DNA of 64,000 nucleotides from positions 1-64,000 of the forward strand of contig CALKQT010000071.1 in the NCBI GenBank assembly GCA_937990735.1, read 5' to 3'. The translations under genes and the position numbers were made by a program. Under the pieces are notes generated by a model. The model ran no database searches, was not told the origin of the DNA, and saw only the letters and a program-made list of their open reading frames with translations. How positions within the stretch are numbered: position 1 is the first letter of the stretch; each line of letters begins with the position of its first letter. Below are positions 25,975-34,957 of the stretch, piece after piece. This stretch comes from an uncultured Campylobacter sp. GTDB lineage: Bacteria; Campylobacterota; Campylobacteria; Campylobacterales; Campylobacteraceae.

Positions 25975-28301
25975 CGCAGCCCAAGTCCCAACTCGCTGCT
26001 AAGAGCGGCTAAAATTTTATCGGTAAAGCCCGCCACTTCCTCATCGCAGAGCGTTTTTTGAAGGTCTTGAAATACAAGCCTGATCGTCAGGCTCTTTGAA
26101 TCGCCCAGGCTTTCGTCGCCGTAAAGATCGCTCGGGATAAATTCCTTTAGCGCCTCAATTTTAAGGGCGTCTATGCACTGCTTGATCTGCTCGAAACGCA
26201 TTCCGCTCGGTACCAAAATACTTAGATCGCGCGATACGCTAGGGAACTTCGAATAAGCGTCCGCTACGATATTTTCAAATTTAAGCTTGGAAAAATCGAT
26301 CTCGCACAGATAGCTTTTATCCAGATCGCGCCCTGCTTCTACGGCGTAATCCACGCGCCCGATAAAGCCCACTATTTCGCCGCCTTGCTCGATCTGCGCC
26401 TGCTCGAATTCGCTTAAAAATTTCAAATTTTCGCCGGGCAGCCTGACCTTAAATTTACCGATGACGCTTTGGATTAAATTTGCAAAATACAAAAAATCCA
26501 CCGCAGCGGGTTTTGCGCCGGCCGCGATAGAGGGCTCGGCTTTTAGTCCGCTAGCTATAAAGCCCAACCTTAGGCTCTGCGAGCCGTCCGCATCAAACAC
26601 CTCTCCTAGCTCAAAAAGCTTAACGCTTCTGCGGGAATTCTTTAAATTTCGCTCCGCAGATTCCAGCAGGTGATTAATAAGCGTCGGTCTTAGCGCGTCC
26701 AGCTCGCCGTTGATCGGATTTAAAATTTTAACCTTGCATGGCTTAAAGCCTAAGCCTTCTAACACCTTGCTATCGTCAAATACGTAATGCACGCACTCGA
26801 AAAATCCCACTGCTGCCGCCTTGCTGCGAAGCTTGCGCCCGTTTTGTAAATTTACGTAGGTATCGTTTAGGCGGTTTTTCTCGTAGAAGCTTAGCGGCGC
26901 GGCGGCGATATTGTCGATGCCCACGATACGCACGATCTCCTCGCACACGTCGTGAGAATTTACGATATCGTGGCGGAAAGGCGGCACCTTGGCGGTGATT
27001 AGATCGGCTTCGACGCCCACATCAAAGCCCAGCCTTTTTAAAATTTTTACGATCTTATCGCGCGGAATTTGCGCGCCGATCATTGAGTTTATCTCTTTTT
27101 CGCTAAAGCCCACGATAAGCGGCTCCAAAGCATTTGAAATCTTTTGTGTGCCCGCATATAGGCTAACGGCTTTATTTTTAAGTAGCAATCTAAATAGCAG
27201 ATCGAGCCCTAGCCTAAGCTTTGGCTCGCTGCCTCTACTTGAGCGATACACATGCTCGTCGCCTTTTAGGCCTTTGTTTTCGTTTACTGCTTTGGCGATA
27301 ATTAGTGGCGCGGTGTAGTTTGCCTCTAATAGCACCACTTTGCTACTGCAACACGCCTTTAGCTCTGCGTCTTGGCAAATCCCTGCTACGCTAAGCAGTC
27401 TCTTGCCCGCATAAACGCCGAACTCGCCGTTTGGCATAGGCTTTATGTCGAGCGCTACCTTGCCATCTGCGGAAGCGATCTTTTCAAAATCATAAGCGCG
27501 CAGCAATACTCCGGTAGAGTGAGTAGCGTAGTTGATGAAATTTTGCACCGCGCAGCTTTGCAAAATACCAACGCTTGCAAGACGCAAGGTCTGCTTTAAA
27601 TTTAACTTCAGCTCGCCTTTGATCTCGTAAGCTCGAAAAGCAAATTTAGCGCTTACCTCATCGCTTGCACGCACGCTTAGAATTCTACCGATACCAGGCG
27701 CTCCGTCGGCATCTTCAAACTCGTGCTTTTCCTTTAGCGGCAGATCAAGCGCTGCGCCCAGATCGCGCGCTATGCCTAAGATGCTAAGGCAGTCACCGCG
27801 ATTAGCGGTAAGCTCGATCTCGATAAGATCATCATTAAAAATTTCATACTCGCGCAGCTCCTTGCCGAGCACGAGCTCGCCGATGCTGCTATCAAGCACC
27901 ATAATGCCGTCATTCGTCTTAGCAAGTCCAAGCTCGGTTGCCGAACAGATCATGCCGAAGCTCTCCACTCCGCGAAGTTTAGCAGGCTTTATTTCAAGAC
28001 CGCTCGGCAGCACGGCACCGATTAGGCTAACTGCGACATATTGCCCCGCCTCAACATTTTTCGCGCCGCAGACGATCTGCAAGCTCTGCTTACCGACGTC
28101 CACTTCGCAAACGTTTAGATGATCGGAATTTTCGTGACGACGCTTGCTTTTTACGAGCCCTACGACGACGCTAGCGGGGAGCGAAATTTTATCGTGAGCG
28201 TCAACCTCAAGACCGATGGAATTTAGCGTAGAAAGCAGCCTTTCGCTTGGAATTTCGCTTATGTCGATCCACTCCTGCAACCAATTTCTCGTTATTATCA
28301 T
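25971..28301 (-). CDS. pheT: Phenylalanyl-tRNA synthetase beta chain
   Basis: The subunit (776 residues) has the full bacterial architecture: an N-terminal tRNA-binding OB domain (VVGLVKSKRRHENSDHLNVCEVDVG, 46-70), B3/B4 editing domain, B5 domain (LKRLGFDV) and C-terminal FDX-ACB anticodon domain (YSKFPSVSRDLSILV, then FQDLQKTLCDEEV). With PheS it forms an alpha2-beta2 enzyme. It overlaps pheS by 4 bases (ATGA) and aroA by 4 bases. Confidence 0.96.
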   Translation of the reverse strand: MIITRNWLQEWIDISEIPSERLLSTLNSIGLEVDAHDKISLPASVVVGLVKSKRRHENSDHLNVCEVDVGKQSLQIVCGAKNVEAGQYVAVSLIGAVLPSGLEIKPAKLRGVESFGMICSATELGLAKTNDGIMVLDSSIGELVLGKELREYEIFNDDLIEIELTANRGDCLSILGIARDLGAALDLPLKEKHEFEDADGAPGIGRILSVRASDEVSAKFAFRAYEIKGELKLNLKQTLRLASVGILQSCAVQNFINYATHSTGVLLRAYDFEKIASADGKVALDIKPMPNGEFGVYAGKRLLSVAGICQDAELKACCSSKVVLLEANYTAPLIIAKAVNENKGLKGDEHVYRSSRGSEPKLRLGLDLLFRLLLKNKAVSLYAGTQKISNALEPLIVGFSEKEINSMIGAQIPRDKIVKILKRLGFDVGVEADLITAKVPPFRHDIVNSHDVCEEIVRIVGIDNIAAAPLSFYEKNRLNDTYVNLQNGRKLRSKAAAVGFFECVHYVFDDSKVLEGLGFKPCKVKILNPINGELDALRPTLINHLLESAERNLKNSRRSVKLFELGEVFDADGSQSLRLGFIASGLKAEPSIAAGAKPAAVDFLYFANLIQSVIGKFKVRLPGENLKFLSEFEQAQIEQGGEIVGFIGRVDYAVEAGRDLDKSYLCEIDFSKLKFENIVADAYSKFPSVSRDLSILVPSGMRFEQIKQCIDALKIEALKEFIPSDLYGDESLGDSKSLTIRLVFQDLQKTLCDEEVAGFTDKILAALSSELGLGLR

Positions 28302-29293
28302 TTGAACTGCTCCAATAATCTAATATCGCCTTCAAATAGCGAGCGCAGATCGGGGATACCATGTAGCAGCATCGCAAATCTCTCCACGCCGAGCCCGAAT
28401 GCGTATCCGCTGACATTTTTCCAACCCACCGCTTTAAAGACGTTGGGATCGACCACGCCGCTGCCCAGCACCTCGAGCCAGCCCGTCTGCTTACAGACGC
28501 GGCATCCGTGACCGTGGCAGAAGATACAGCTGATATCGACCTCCGTACTCGGCTCCGTAAACGGAAAGAAGCTCGGACGGAAGCGCACCTTTACGTCTCC
28601 AAACATATAGCGCAAAAATTCCTCTAAAACGTATTTTAAATTTGCAAAGCTCACGCGGTCTCCATGCTCGACTACGAGACCTTCCACTTGATGAAACATC
28701 GGCGTGTGGGTTAGATCCATATCGCGGCGAAAGACCGCGCCCGGGGCAATCATACGCACCGGCGGAGCTTTAAATTTCTCCATCGTGCGGATCTGAACGC
28801 CGCTGGTATGCGTGCGTAGCAGCCGCCCGTCGTTCAGATAAAACGTATCTTGCATGTCGCGCGCCGGGTGGTATTTTGGTAAATTTAGCGCCTCGAAATT
28901 ATGGAAGTCGTCCTCGATGAGCGGGCCGCTTTCGACGCTGAAATTTTGCGCGATGAAGTAGTCAATGATCTTATCCATCGTCTCCATCACGGGGTGCAGC
29001 GCTCCGCAGCTTACGTTTTCGTTAAAAAGCGTGACGTCGATTGCTTCATTTTTCATAGCCTCTTTTTGCTCCGCCGCTTCCAGGCTCGCCCTTTTTGCGG
29101 CGATGAGCTCGCTGAAATAATCGCGCTTTTCATTCGCGCTTACGGCAAGCTCTTTTTTCTGCTCGGGCGCTGCGGATTTGAGCTCGGAAAAAAGCGCCGT
29201 TATAATGCCTTTTTTGCCGAAAAGCTCCAAGCGCACGGCTTCTAGCTCGCTTAAGCTCGATGCGGCGTCGATTTTTGCTTTAATCTCTTGCAA
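28298..29293 (-). CDS. pheS: Phenylalanyl-tRNA synthetase alpha chain
   Basis: This 331-residue subunit carries the class II aminoacyl-tRNA synthetase catalytic core: HPVMETMDKII (107-117), FHNFEALNLPKYHPARDMQDTF (131-152), motif 2 around RTHTSGVQIR, and FRPSFFPFTEPSTEVDI with motif 3 GLGVERFAML near the end. An N-terminal coiled coil (about 1-85) binds tRNA. The start is a TTG supported by AAGGA six bases upstream. It opens the pheS-pheT-aroA-ispH run. Confidence 0.96.
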   Translation of the reverse strand: MQEIKAKIDAASSLSELEAVRLELFGKKGIITALFSELKSAAPEQKKELAVSANEKRDYFSELIAAKRASLEAAEQKEAMKNEAIDVTLFNENVSCGALHPVMETMDKIIDYFIAQNFSVESGPLIEDDFHNFEALNLPKYHPARDMQDTFYLNDGRLLRTHTSGVQIRTMEKFKAPPVRMIAPGAVFRRDMDLTHTPMFHQVEGLVVEHGDRVSFANLKYVLEEFLRYMFGDVKVRFRPSFFPFTEPSTEVDISCIFCHGHGCRVCKQTGWLEVLGSGVVDPNVFKAVGWKNVSGYAFGLGVERFAMLLHGIPDLRSLFEGDIRLLEQFK

Positions 29294-29381
29294 ATTCTAT
29301 CCTTGTGGTTAAATTTAATGGCGCGATTGTAGTTAAAATTTGATAAAAGCTAGGTAAATTTGCGTGTTTGGATTTTTTGGC

Positions 29382-29387
29382 TATAAT
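29382..29387 (+). promoter_or_regulatory. -10 box of the HIT gene
   Basis: TATAAT preceded by GATTTTTTGGC, 35 bases before the start codon; the layout matches the rpmB promoter (CTATAATCGC in both). Confidence 0.7.
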
Positions 29388-29422
29388 CGCGGCTAAATTT
29401 CAACCTCATAAAAGGATCTAAA

Positions 29423-29779
29423 ATGAACATCTTCGAAAAGATCGTAAACGGCGAAATCCCGTGCAACAAAGTGCTGGAAAACGATGAATTTTTGGCTTTC
29501 CACGACATCAACCCAAAAGCGCCGATCCATATCCTGGCGATCCCTAAAAAATGCTACGAAAACTTCCAAGTAACGCCTCCCGAAGTGATGAGTAAAATGA
29601 GCGCTTTTATCCAAGAAGTAACTCGCAAAATGGGGCTTGATAAGAGCGGATACCGTCTTGTTTGCAACTGCGGCGAAAACGGAGGTCAAGAGGTGATGCA
29701 TCTGCACTTTCATATCCTCGGTGGAATAAAACTACCGTGGGACCGCGTCAGCGACCGCAATACCGAAGAAAATTTTTAA
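29423..29779 (+). CDS. HIT-family nucleotide-binding protein
   Basis: The product (118 residues) starts IFEKIVNGEIPCNKVLENDEFLAFHDINPKAP, the classic N-terminus of Hint-type proteins. The histidine triad is in MHLHFHILGG at about 92-101. Such proteins hydrolyse purine nucleoside phosphoramidates or similar adenylates. AAAAGGA precedes the ATG. It is divergent from pheS, as is the HIT gene next to pheS in C. jejuni. Confidence 0.94.
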   Translation: MNIFEKIVNGEIPCNKVLENDEFLAFHDINPKAPIHILAIPKKCYENFQVTPPEVMSKMSAFIQEVTRKMGLDKSGYRLVCNCGENGGQEVMHLHFHILGGIKLPWDRVSDRNTEENF

Positions 29780-30275
29780 GACTCGAGCTCAAATTCTATT
29801 AAAATCAAAATTCCGTGAAATTGCAAAATTTTGCGGAATTTGCGAAATTCTTTGAAATTTTTAAAATTCCGCTTCATTTATAAACACCGAGGTTTTAAAA
29901 ATAATCAAAATAGTAAAACTACAAGCCAAAATTTATCATCAGATGCTAAAAAGAAATATAAATTTATCACAGACAATCCTCTTAGCAAATGCCATTCTTT
30001 ATCTGCAAAGCCTTAGTTCTTAGAATTTTTACAGCTATAAAATTTTGAAATCGGCAAGAAATTATAACGACGCGGCAAAATTTTAAATGAAACCGAGCCT
30101 TACAAAAAGAGTTGTGTTTTTACATGGCGAATGAGTTAAATTTCGATGATATGAAATTTAAAACCTACATGAATTTTACTTTGAATGAGCGATTCTACTT
30201 CAGTTTTCAAGCAGAATTTAAAATTTTAGTGTGAAATCATAATCTTAAAATTTTAAAAATTTAAATAGTAGATTT
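29780..30275. other. Intergenic AT-rich stretch
   Basis: About 500 bases, with dense AAATTTTA/AAAATTCC words. A frame at 29831-30016 is lysine/asparagine-rich with no binding site and is not called. Confidence 0.5.
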
Positions 30276-30278
30276 AAG

Positions 30279-30302
30279 TTTTAGGGGCATATGCCCCTAA
30301 AA
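30279..30302 (-). terminator. dps terminator, perfect 24-base palindrome
   Basis: Two arms TTTTAGGGGC / GCCCCTAAAA pair perfectly around ATAT, 22 bases after the dps stop. The A and T flanks make it work as an intrinsic terminator in either direction. Confidence 0.8.
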
Positions 30303-30324
30303 ATTTTGAAAGGATTTGCAAGGA

Positions 30325-30768
30325 TTATTTGCTTAGCATTGAGCTTAGCATCCATAGGCGTTTTTCATAATCGCCATAGTGATCCTGCGCGATATTTGAA
30401 GTCGTATCGTCGCCCTCTTCTTCGGCTACTTCTTGAAGCTTTTTAAATTCTTTTACCAAATACTCGTAGGCTTTTTTAACATCCTCAAGTACCTCAGATA
30501 CGCTATAGCTGTCTTTTACGCTAATCGGAGCGTCTTTTGAAAGCTCAATTAGATCCTTAGCTTTAGTTACAGCCTTACCGCCTATTTGAAGCGCACGCTC
30601 AGCCATATCGTCGAAAAGCTCGCCCATCTCGTCGTATGCTTTCTCGGTGTAAGCGTGAACCTGCGCGAATTGCAAGCCCTTAACATTCCAGTGATAATCG
30701 TGGAATGCAACAAAGAACGCATGAGCGTCCGCCTGAAGTTTGTTTAGTTGTTTTACTGTTTTTGACAT
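30325..30768 (-). CDS. dps: Dps/bacterioferritin-like ferroxidase
   Basis: This 147-residue four-helix protein forms a 12-subunit shell that oxidises and stores iron and protects against peroxide. The dinuclear site residues are in place: H26 in HDYHWNVKG, H38, D53 and E57 in ELFDDMAER, with the family spacing of 12, 27 and 31. AAAGGAG precedes the ATG, a TATAAT box is at 30797-30802, and a strong palindromic terminator follows. It is monocistronic. Confidence 0.94.
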   Translation of the reverse strand: MSKTVKQLNKLQADAHAFFVAFHDYHWNVKGLQFAQVHAYTEKAYDEMGELFDDMAERALQIGGKAVTKAKDLIELSKDAPISVKDSYSVSEVLEDVKKAYEYLVKEFKKLQEVAEEEGDDTTSNIAQDHYGDYEKRLWMLSSMLSK

Positions 30769-30796
30769 TGTGTCTCCTTTATTTAAAATTGCTGTA

Positions 30797-30802
30797 ATTA
30801 TA
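30797..30802 (-). promoter_or_regulatory. -10 box of dps
   Basis: TATAAT on the minus strand, 28 bases before the dps start codon. A second AT-rich TATAATTATAATTT block lies further upstream and could hold a regulator site (PerR or Fur would be expected, not shown). Confidence 0.65.
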
Positions 30803-30922
30803 GCAAGATTTGCTTAAATTATAATTATACTAAGTAATAAATTTTATCTTTTAGTGAAATTTTGAAATTAAATGTCTTTTAAATTTATCTACAACTTTTT
30901 TGAAATTTCAGCTATGCTGCAT

Positions 30923-30928
30923 TATAAT
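30923..30928 (+). promoter_or_regulatory. -10 box directly in front of the M23 gene
   Basis: TATAAT ends only eight bases before the ATG at 30937, so transcription would start at or next to the start codon and give a leaderless or near-leaderless mRNA. Confidence 0.6.
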
Positions 30929-30936
30929 GCCGCATT

Positions 30937-31854
30937 ATGAAAAACAAATTTATGATAACCATAACCGACCTTAACGGCTCTAGGAATTTTTTGCTTTCGC
31001 AAATCATCAAAAAGATCGCGTTATATTTGGTACTATTTGTTTTTACCGTTTTCGTCACAGGTGCGCTATATATCAGGTATCTAGGCTCTAAAATCGACAG
31101 CCTTTCGCGAACTAAAACCGAGCTTAACGAACTAAATCAAAAACTTCGCGACGGTATCGCGGCAAGTCAGATGGAATTTGAAGCCATCGAGGGTAAAATT
31201 TCGGATTTGGAGCATCAGTTTGGGCTCGATCCTGAGGAGGATGAGCGCGCGATCGACCGCCTATCTCACATCAAGCCTACTTCCGAACAAGAGATCAAAG
31301 AGCGCGCGCAAAAGATCATCAACGAAAAATTCTCCGACGCGCTAATAAAAGAAATTTTTATGCAGATCCCAAACGGCAGGGTCATGCGCACTCATCAGCT
31401 CAGCGAGAAATTCGGCTGGCGCAACCATCCTATCTTAAAGCGCAAGCAATTCCACCCAGGCGTTGATCTACGTACGCCGCCTAAAACGCCTATCTACGCG
31501 CCTGCAGACGGTATCATCCAATACAGCGGAGCGGGCGCTACGGGCTACGGCAATCTAGTCGAGATTCGCCACAACTACGGCTTTACGACACGATATGCGC
31601 ATTTAGATTCAAATTTAACTCGCAAAGTAGGCGAGTTTGTAAATAAGGGCGATCTTATCGCTTTTAGCGGCAATACCGGACTTAGCACCGGACCTCATCT
31701 GCACTACGAGATTAGATTTTTGCAGCTGCCGCTAGATCCGCTAAATTTCATCAACTGGAACGAAAAAAATTACAAAGAAATTTTTACTAAGGAGGAAGAT
31801 GTCCCATGGCAATCTTTAATAAAGGCGATGCAAACACCGCTCAAACAACAATAA
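30937..31854 (+). CDS. M23 (LytM) peptidoglycan endopeptidase, Csd/Pgp-type
   Basis: This 305-residue protein has one N-terminal membrane helix (about 24-46), a coiled-coil stalk (50-100) and a LytM domain with zinc ligands H173 and D177 (QFHPGVDLR) and H256 in GPHLHYEIR, plus H222. All catalytic residues are present, so it should cleave peptide cross-links in the periplasm. The overlapping bactofilin gene downstream matches the csd1-ccmA pair of Helicobacter that sets helical cell shape. A second ATG at residue 6 gives MITITDLNG and is an alternative start; neither has a clear Shine-Dalgarno. Confidence 0.88.
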   Translation: MKNKFMITITDLNGSRNFLLSQIIKKIALYLVLFVFTVFVTGALYIRYLGSKIDSLSRTKTELNELNQKLRDGIAASQMEFEAIEGKISDLEHQFGLDPEEDERAIDRLSHIKPTSEQEIKERAQKIINEKFSDALIKEIFMQIPNGRVMRTHQLSEKFGWRNHPILKRKQFHPGVDLRTPPKTPIYAPADGIIQYSGAGATGYGNLVEIRHNYGFTTRYAHLDSNLTRKVGEFVNKGDLIAFSGNTGLSTGPHLHYEIRFLQLPLDPLNFINWNEKNYKEIFTKEEDVPWQSLIKAMQTPLKQQ

Positions 31855-32222
31855 TCTCGTCAGGCACGCTCATCAAAGGAGAGCTGCACCTGTCGTGCAT
31901 TTTGCATATCGACGGCAATGTCGAAGGCGACGTGATCTCCGATAACACCGTCGTCATCGGTAAAAACGGCACTGCGCGCGGCTCGATCAGGGCCAAGCAT
32001 ATCGTAATCAGCGGCAAATTTTTCGGCAATATCGAAGCCGAGCTCGTCGAGCTGCTAGGCGGCGGTGTACTCGTAGGCGACGTGCTATCGCAAAGCTTCG
32101 GCATCGAAGTGGGCGCGAAATTTAACGGAAAAAGCGCGGTAAGTGGCAGCGATCAAGCCCTAGTCATCGACGGCAGCGCAAGCGAAGACGTCAAGCTCAT
32201 CGACAAAGCTCTAGGCGAATAA
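31806..32222 (+). CDS. Bactofilin (CcmA-like)
   Basis: The protein (138 residues) is a bactofilin: after a short tail, residues about 18-115 form a right-handed beta-helix with repeating hydrophobic and glycine positions (LHIDGNVEGDVISDNTVVIGKNG). Bactofilins polymerise into membrane-linked filaments and position peptidoglycan enzymes. AAGGAGG lies about ten bases upstream of the ATG and inside the M23 gene; the two reading frames overlap by 49 bases, which is long and suggests tightly linked expression. Helicobacter has the same pairing. Confidence 0.92.
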   Translation: MAIFNKGDANTAQTTIISSGTLIKGELHLSCILHIDGNVEGDVISDNTVVIGKNGTARGSIRAKHIVISGKFFGNIEAELVELLGGGVLVGDVLSQSFGIEVGAKFNGKSAVSGSDQALVIDGSASEDVKLIDKALGE

Positions 32223-32820
32223 ATCGCGCATATTTGGAATTCTTGGGATTTTAAAGGCTTTAGCTAACGGGGTTTTAGAATCTGATTGATATTAAAATTT
32301 TAAAATTTCTAGCCTTTGGAATTCTTAGATTTTTATATTTGCGAGATCTTAGAGTGTCATCAATCTTAAAATTTGGAATTTTGCAAAATTCCAAATTTCA
32401 AAATCCTCGCAACCAAAATTATTGAAATTTTTAAGCTTTGAAATTTTCGAAATTTTAAAGCTTAACTATGCTTAAAATTTTAGAATTACGCAGATCGTAA
32501 AACCCTAAATTCTAAAATTTTGCACTTGCACGAGGTTTTGAAATTTTGCTTGTAAGCCGGATTTTAAAATTCGCGCCCGGCTGAATTTAAAATTTTAAAA
32601 TTTCGCCGCAAAATAACGCATGTACGCAAAATTTCTGCTCGCACATACTTTAAAAGCTCGCGTAAGTTTTAAGTTTCGCAGAAGCTATGTAAGTAAGTAT
32701 AAATTATCTACGCCGAGTGTTTTGACTCATTATAGCTCTTTGTGCCGCTAGCTCAAAATATCCGCGCGGTGATAAATTCTGCGGGCTGGGCTAATTTAAG
32801 CCCATTATTAGATTAGTTAT
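32223..32820. other. Repeat-rich spacer before tRNA-Ser
   Basis: About 600 bases dominated by AAATTTTA, TTGAAATTT and TTTTAGAATT words, the densest such stretch in the window. No gene seen. The final 25 bases hold the tRNA promoter (TATAAT at 32822-32827). Confidence 0.55.
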
Positions 32821-32821
32821 G

Positions 32822-32827
32822 TATAAT
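32822..32827 (+). promoter_or_regulatory. -10 box of tRNA-Ser
   Basis: TATAAT, 15 bases before the first base of the mature tRNA. Confidence 0.7.
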
Positions 32828-32842
32828 GCGATTTCTTTTTGT

Positions 32843-32933
32843 GGACAGATGGGTGAGTGGCCGAAACCACACCCCTGCTAAGGGTGCAGCTTCTAACCGG
32901 GGCTCGAGGGTTCAAATCCCTCTCTGTCCGCCA
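32843..32933 (+). tRNA. tRNA-Ser (anticodon GCT)
   Basis: The acceptor arms GGACAGA (32843-32849) and TCTGTCC (32923-32929) pair fully, the discriminator is G and CCA is encoded (32931-32933). The anticodon stem CACCC/GGGTG encloses loop CTGCTAA with GCT at 32877-32879, reading AGC and AGT. A long variable arm and GGTTCAAATCC T-loop complete a class II serine tRNA. The prophage integrase gene begins about 210 bases downstream, so the 3' end serves as attachment site. Confidence 0.97.
32901..32933 (+). other. Probable attL core in the tRNA-Ser 3' end
   Basis: Integrases of this type recombine within the T-arm and acceptor stem of tRNA genes and restore the tRNA. The exact core length cannot be set without the matching attR. 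Confidence 0.55.
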
Positions 32934-33061
32934 CCATTAGTTACGTTTTGTATTTTTTCATCACTTTTTATAACTCTCAAATCTCTTTAAAATATCGGTA
33001 TATTCAGCATTATATCTTAAAAATAACTTTGTTTTATCATCTTTTATCACTTTTCATTTAA

Positions 33062-33138
33062 TATAATCATAAGCAAAAAAAGTGGACAATATCACGGACA
33101 AAAAGAGAAATCTAAAAATAAAACTAGAAAGTGTCCGT
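33062..33138 (+). promoter_or_regulatory. int promoter with inverted ACGGACA repeats
   Basis: TATAAT at 33062-33067 is a likely -10 box. ACGGACA at 33094-33100 and its exact complement TGTCCGT at 33132-33138 flank the leader, with a related GTGGACA at 33083-33089. They could be integrase arm-type or Xis sites; the GGACA word is also the tRNA acceptor sequence. Confidence 0.4.
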
Positions 33139-33141
33139 TAA

Positions 33142-34326
33142 ATGTTAAACGATACCAAGATAAAGGCTTTAAAGCCCAAAGAGAAGCGATACAAGGTCGG
33201 GGACGGAGAGAATTTATACGTCCAAGTCATGCCAAGCGGCACAAAAACGTTCATTTTCGAATTCAAAAGCAAGCTTAGCGGCAAGTATAAGCGTATAAGC
33301 ATAGGAAGATACCCGATCGTAAGTCTGTTTGCCGCGCGCGAGAAAAGATTAGAATTTCAAAAAATTTTAGCGGTGGGAGACGAACCTACAAATAAAGCAA
33401 GACTAAATTTAACGAGCTTCGAGAGCGTATTTAAACTTTGGTTTGAAAATAAAAAGCAAGAAGTAAGCCCAAAGCAAGCCTTTACTCATCAAAGATACTA
33501 CGAGCGATTTTTCTTCCCGAAATTTGGCAAAGAGGATATAAAAAACGTCACTAAAAGGCAAATTTTAGAGGCTTTGGATAAGCTAAACAAAGAGGGTAAA
33601 TTCGAAACACTAGATAGAGCGTTAAATTCTATCTCGCAGCTTTTCAGATGGGCGGCGATGAATGATTATGTAGAGCATAGCCCTACTTATGCTATCGATA
33701 AAAACGCACTTTTTAAAACGCCCAAAGTAAAGCACTATGCGGCAATTTTTGACGATAAAGGCATTAAGAATCTAATCGGTAATATTAAAAATTACGACGG
33801 CGATGTCAGGGTTATAACCGCAGGACTTTTCGGGCTACTTACGGCACAGCGCCCTTTTAACGTTAGATCGGCTAAATGGAAAGAGATAAGTTTTGACGAT
33901 AAAATTTGGATAATACCCTCAGGTAAGATGAAAATGAAAGAGGAGCATCGTGTGCCGCTATCTACGCAAGTAATCAGGCTTTTGGAGAATTTTAAGAAAT
34001 ACAGCTTCAACTCTGAGTTTTTGTTCCCGTCCATAAAATCCGTCAAAAGACCGATAAGTGATAATTCCGTCCGAGCTATGCTTAGAAATTTAGGCTATAC
34101 GAGTGACGATATAGTTCCGCATGGATTCCGCGCAATGTTTAGCACGATTTGCCATGAGAATTTAAGCGAGCACGGGCAAAGCGAGCGAATAATAGAGATG
34201 TGTTTGGATCACAATGAAAGAAACAGAGTAAAAGCCGCCTATAATCACGCTATAAATTTGCGAGAGAGGCGACTTTTGATGCAGTGGTGGGCGGATTATT
34301 TATCAAGGCTGGACCCGGATTTATAA
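33142..34326 (+). CDS. Tyrosine integrase, P4/DUF4102 type
   Basis: The integrase (394 residues) has the N-terminal DUF4102 arm-binding domain (LNDTKIKALKPKEKRYKVGDGENLYVQV), a SAM-like core-binding domain (about 95-200) and the catalytic domain. Catalytic residues visible are the first Arg in LLTAQRPFNVRSAKW, HGFRAMFST (H-x-x-R) near 330, and the Tyr nucleophile in AAYNHA near 371. These enzymes commonly use tRNA 3' ends, which agrees with the adjacent tRNA-Ser. The ATG has no strong Shine-Dalgarno. An AlpA-like gene overlaps its 3' end on the other strand. Confidence 0.95.
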   Translation: MLNDTKIKALKPKEKRYKVGDGENLYVQVMPSGTKTFIFEFKSKLSGKYKRISIGRYPIVSLFAAREKRLEFQKILAVGDEPTNKARLNLTSFESVFKLWFENKKQEVSPKQAFTHQRYYERFFFPKFGKEDIKNVTKRQILEALDKLNKEGKFETLDRALNSISQLFRWAAMNDYVEHSPTYAIDKNALFKTPKVKHYAAIFDDKGIKNLIGNIKNYDGDVRVITAGLFGLLTAQRPFNVRSAKWKEISFDDKIWIIPSGKMKMKEEHRVPLSTQVIRLLENFKKYSFNSEFLFPSIKSVKRPISDNSVRAMLRNLGYTSDDIVPHGFRAMFSTICHENLSEHGQSERIIEMCLDHNERNRVKAAYNHAINLRERRLLMQWWADYLSRLDPDL

Positions 34327-34478
34327 TAAAGCAGGCTAGCTAGATCGTAATAAATTACCTTGGAATTGCATTTTTTTCGCTTGATCAGCCCTTTTTTAGC
34401 TAAATTTGTAAGCGTATTCGCACCTTTAAAACCCAAAATTTTTAAAGCTTCTTTGGAGGTTACCATAGTGTCGGTCAT
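34296..34478 (-). CDS. AlpA/excisionase-like small DNA-binding protein
   Basis: The 60-residue protein has a MerR/AlpA-like winged helix-turn-helix: TSKEALKILGFKGANTLTNLAKKGLIKRKK followed by VIYYDLASLL, the two-residue-wing layout of excisionases. GGAG precedes the ATG; start and the upstream stop overlap (ATGA), so it ends the leftward early operon. Its last ten codons are antisense to the integrase end. A role in excision or int control is inferred. Confidence 0.7.
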   Translation of the reverse strand: MTDTMVTSKEALKILGFKGANTLTNLAKKGLIKRKKCNSKVIYYDLASLLYYKSGSSLDK

Positions 34479-34957
34479 TTTTTCGTCTCCTCTATTCTTG
34501 CGCCAAGAGCGTAAAATGGAGCTAGATTGATCGCGTTTGGAAATAACATCTTTGCCCCTTCTTTCGTATGTCTACAAGCACTCCTTTCCCAGATACCAGG
34601 GTGGTTTTTAGTATTATATTCCCAATACCAAAGCACATCGTCGACCTTTATGAAACCATCTGGGCAAAAGGGTAAATGTGAAATGTCGAGATGCAGACTA
34701 TCTTTATCAACGCCCGTAACCTTGCAAATATCGTGTTTCGTTAGCACTTCTCCGTTACATTTACATTTTAAAATGACCTTATCGCCAGCCTTAAAATTTT
34801 GGTCTTCGGTTTTCAATTTAATGCGGTAGACGTGTGTATCCCAGCTCCACTTAGGCATAAAGCAATCTTGCCAATATTCATCTATTAGCTTGCGGAATTC
34901 TATCTCTTCTCCATTCTCGTATGCTTGCATTACTGCGATCATTTCCCCTGTTCTCAT
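34475..34957 (-). CDS. Hypothetical phage protein
   Basis: This 160-residue soluble protein has several tryptophans and cysteines (DEYWQDCFMPKWSWDTHVYRIK, then CKCNGEVLTKHDICKV). It resembles, loosely, small phage proteins of unknown role that share a KPWEYWE-like N-terminus. It is coupled by ATGA overlaps to the YopX gene upstream and the AlpA-like gene downstream. No function can be assigned. Confidence 0.75.
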   Translation of the reverse strand: MRTGEMIAVMQAYENGEEIEFRKLIDEYWQDCFMPKWSWDTHVYRIKLKTEDQNFKAGDKVILKCKCNGEVLTKHDICKVTGVDKDSLHLDISHLPFCPDGFIKVDDVLWYWEYNTKNHPGIWERSACRHTKEGAKMLFPNAINLAPFYALGARIEETKK

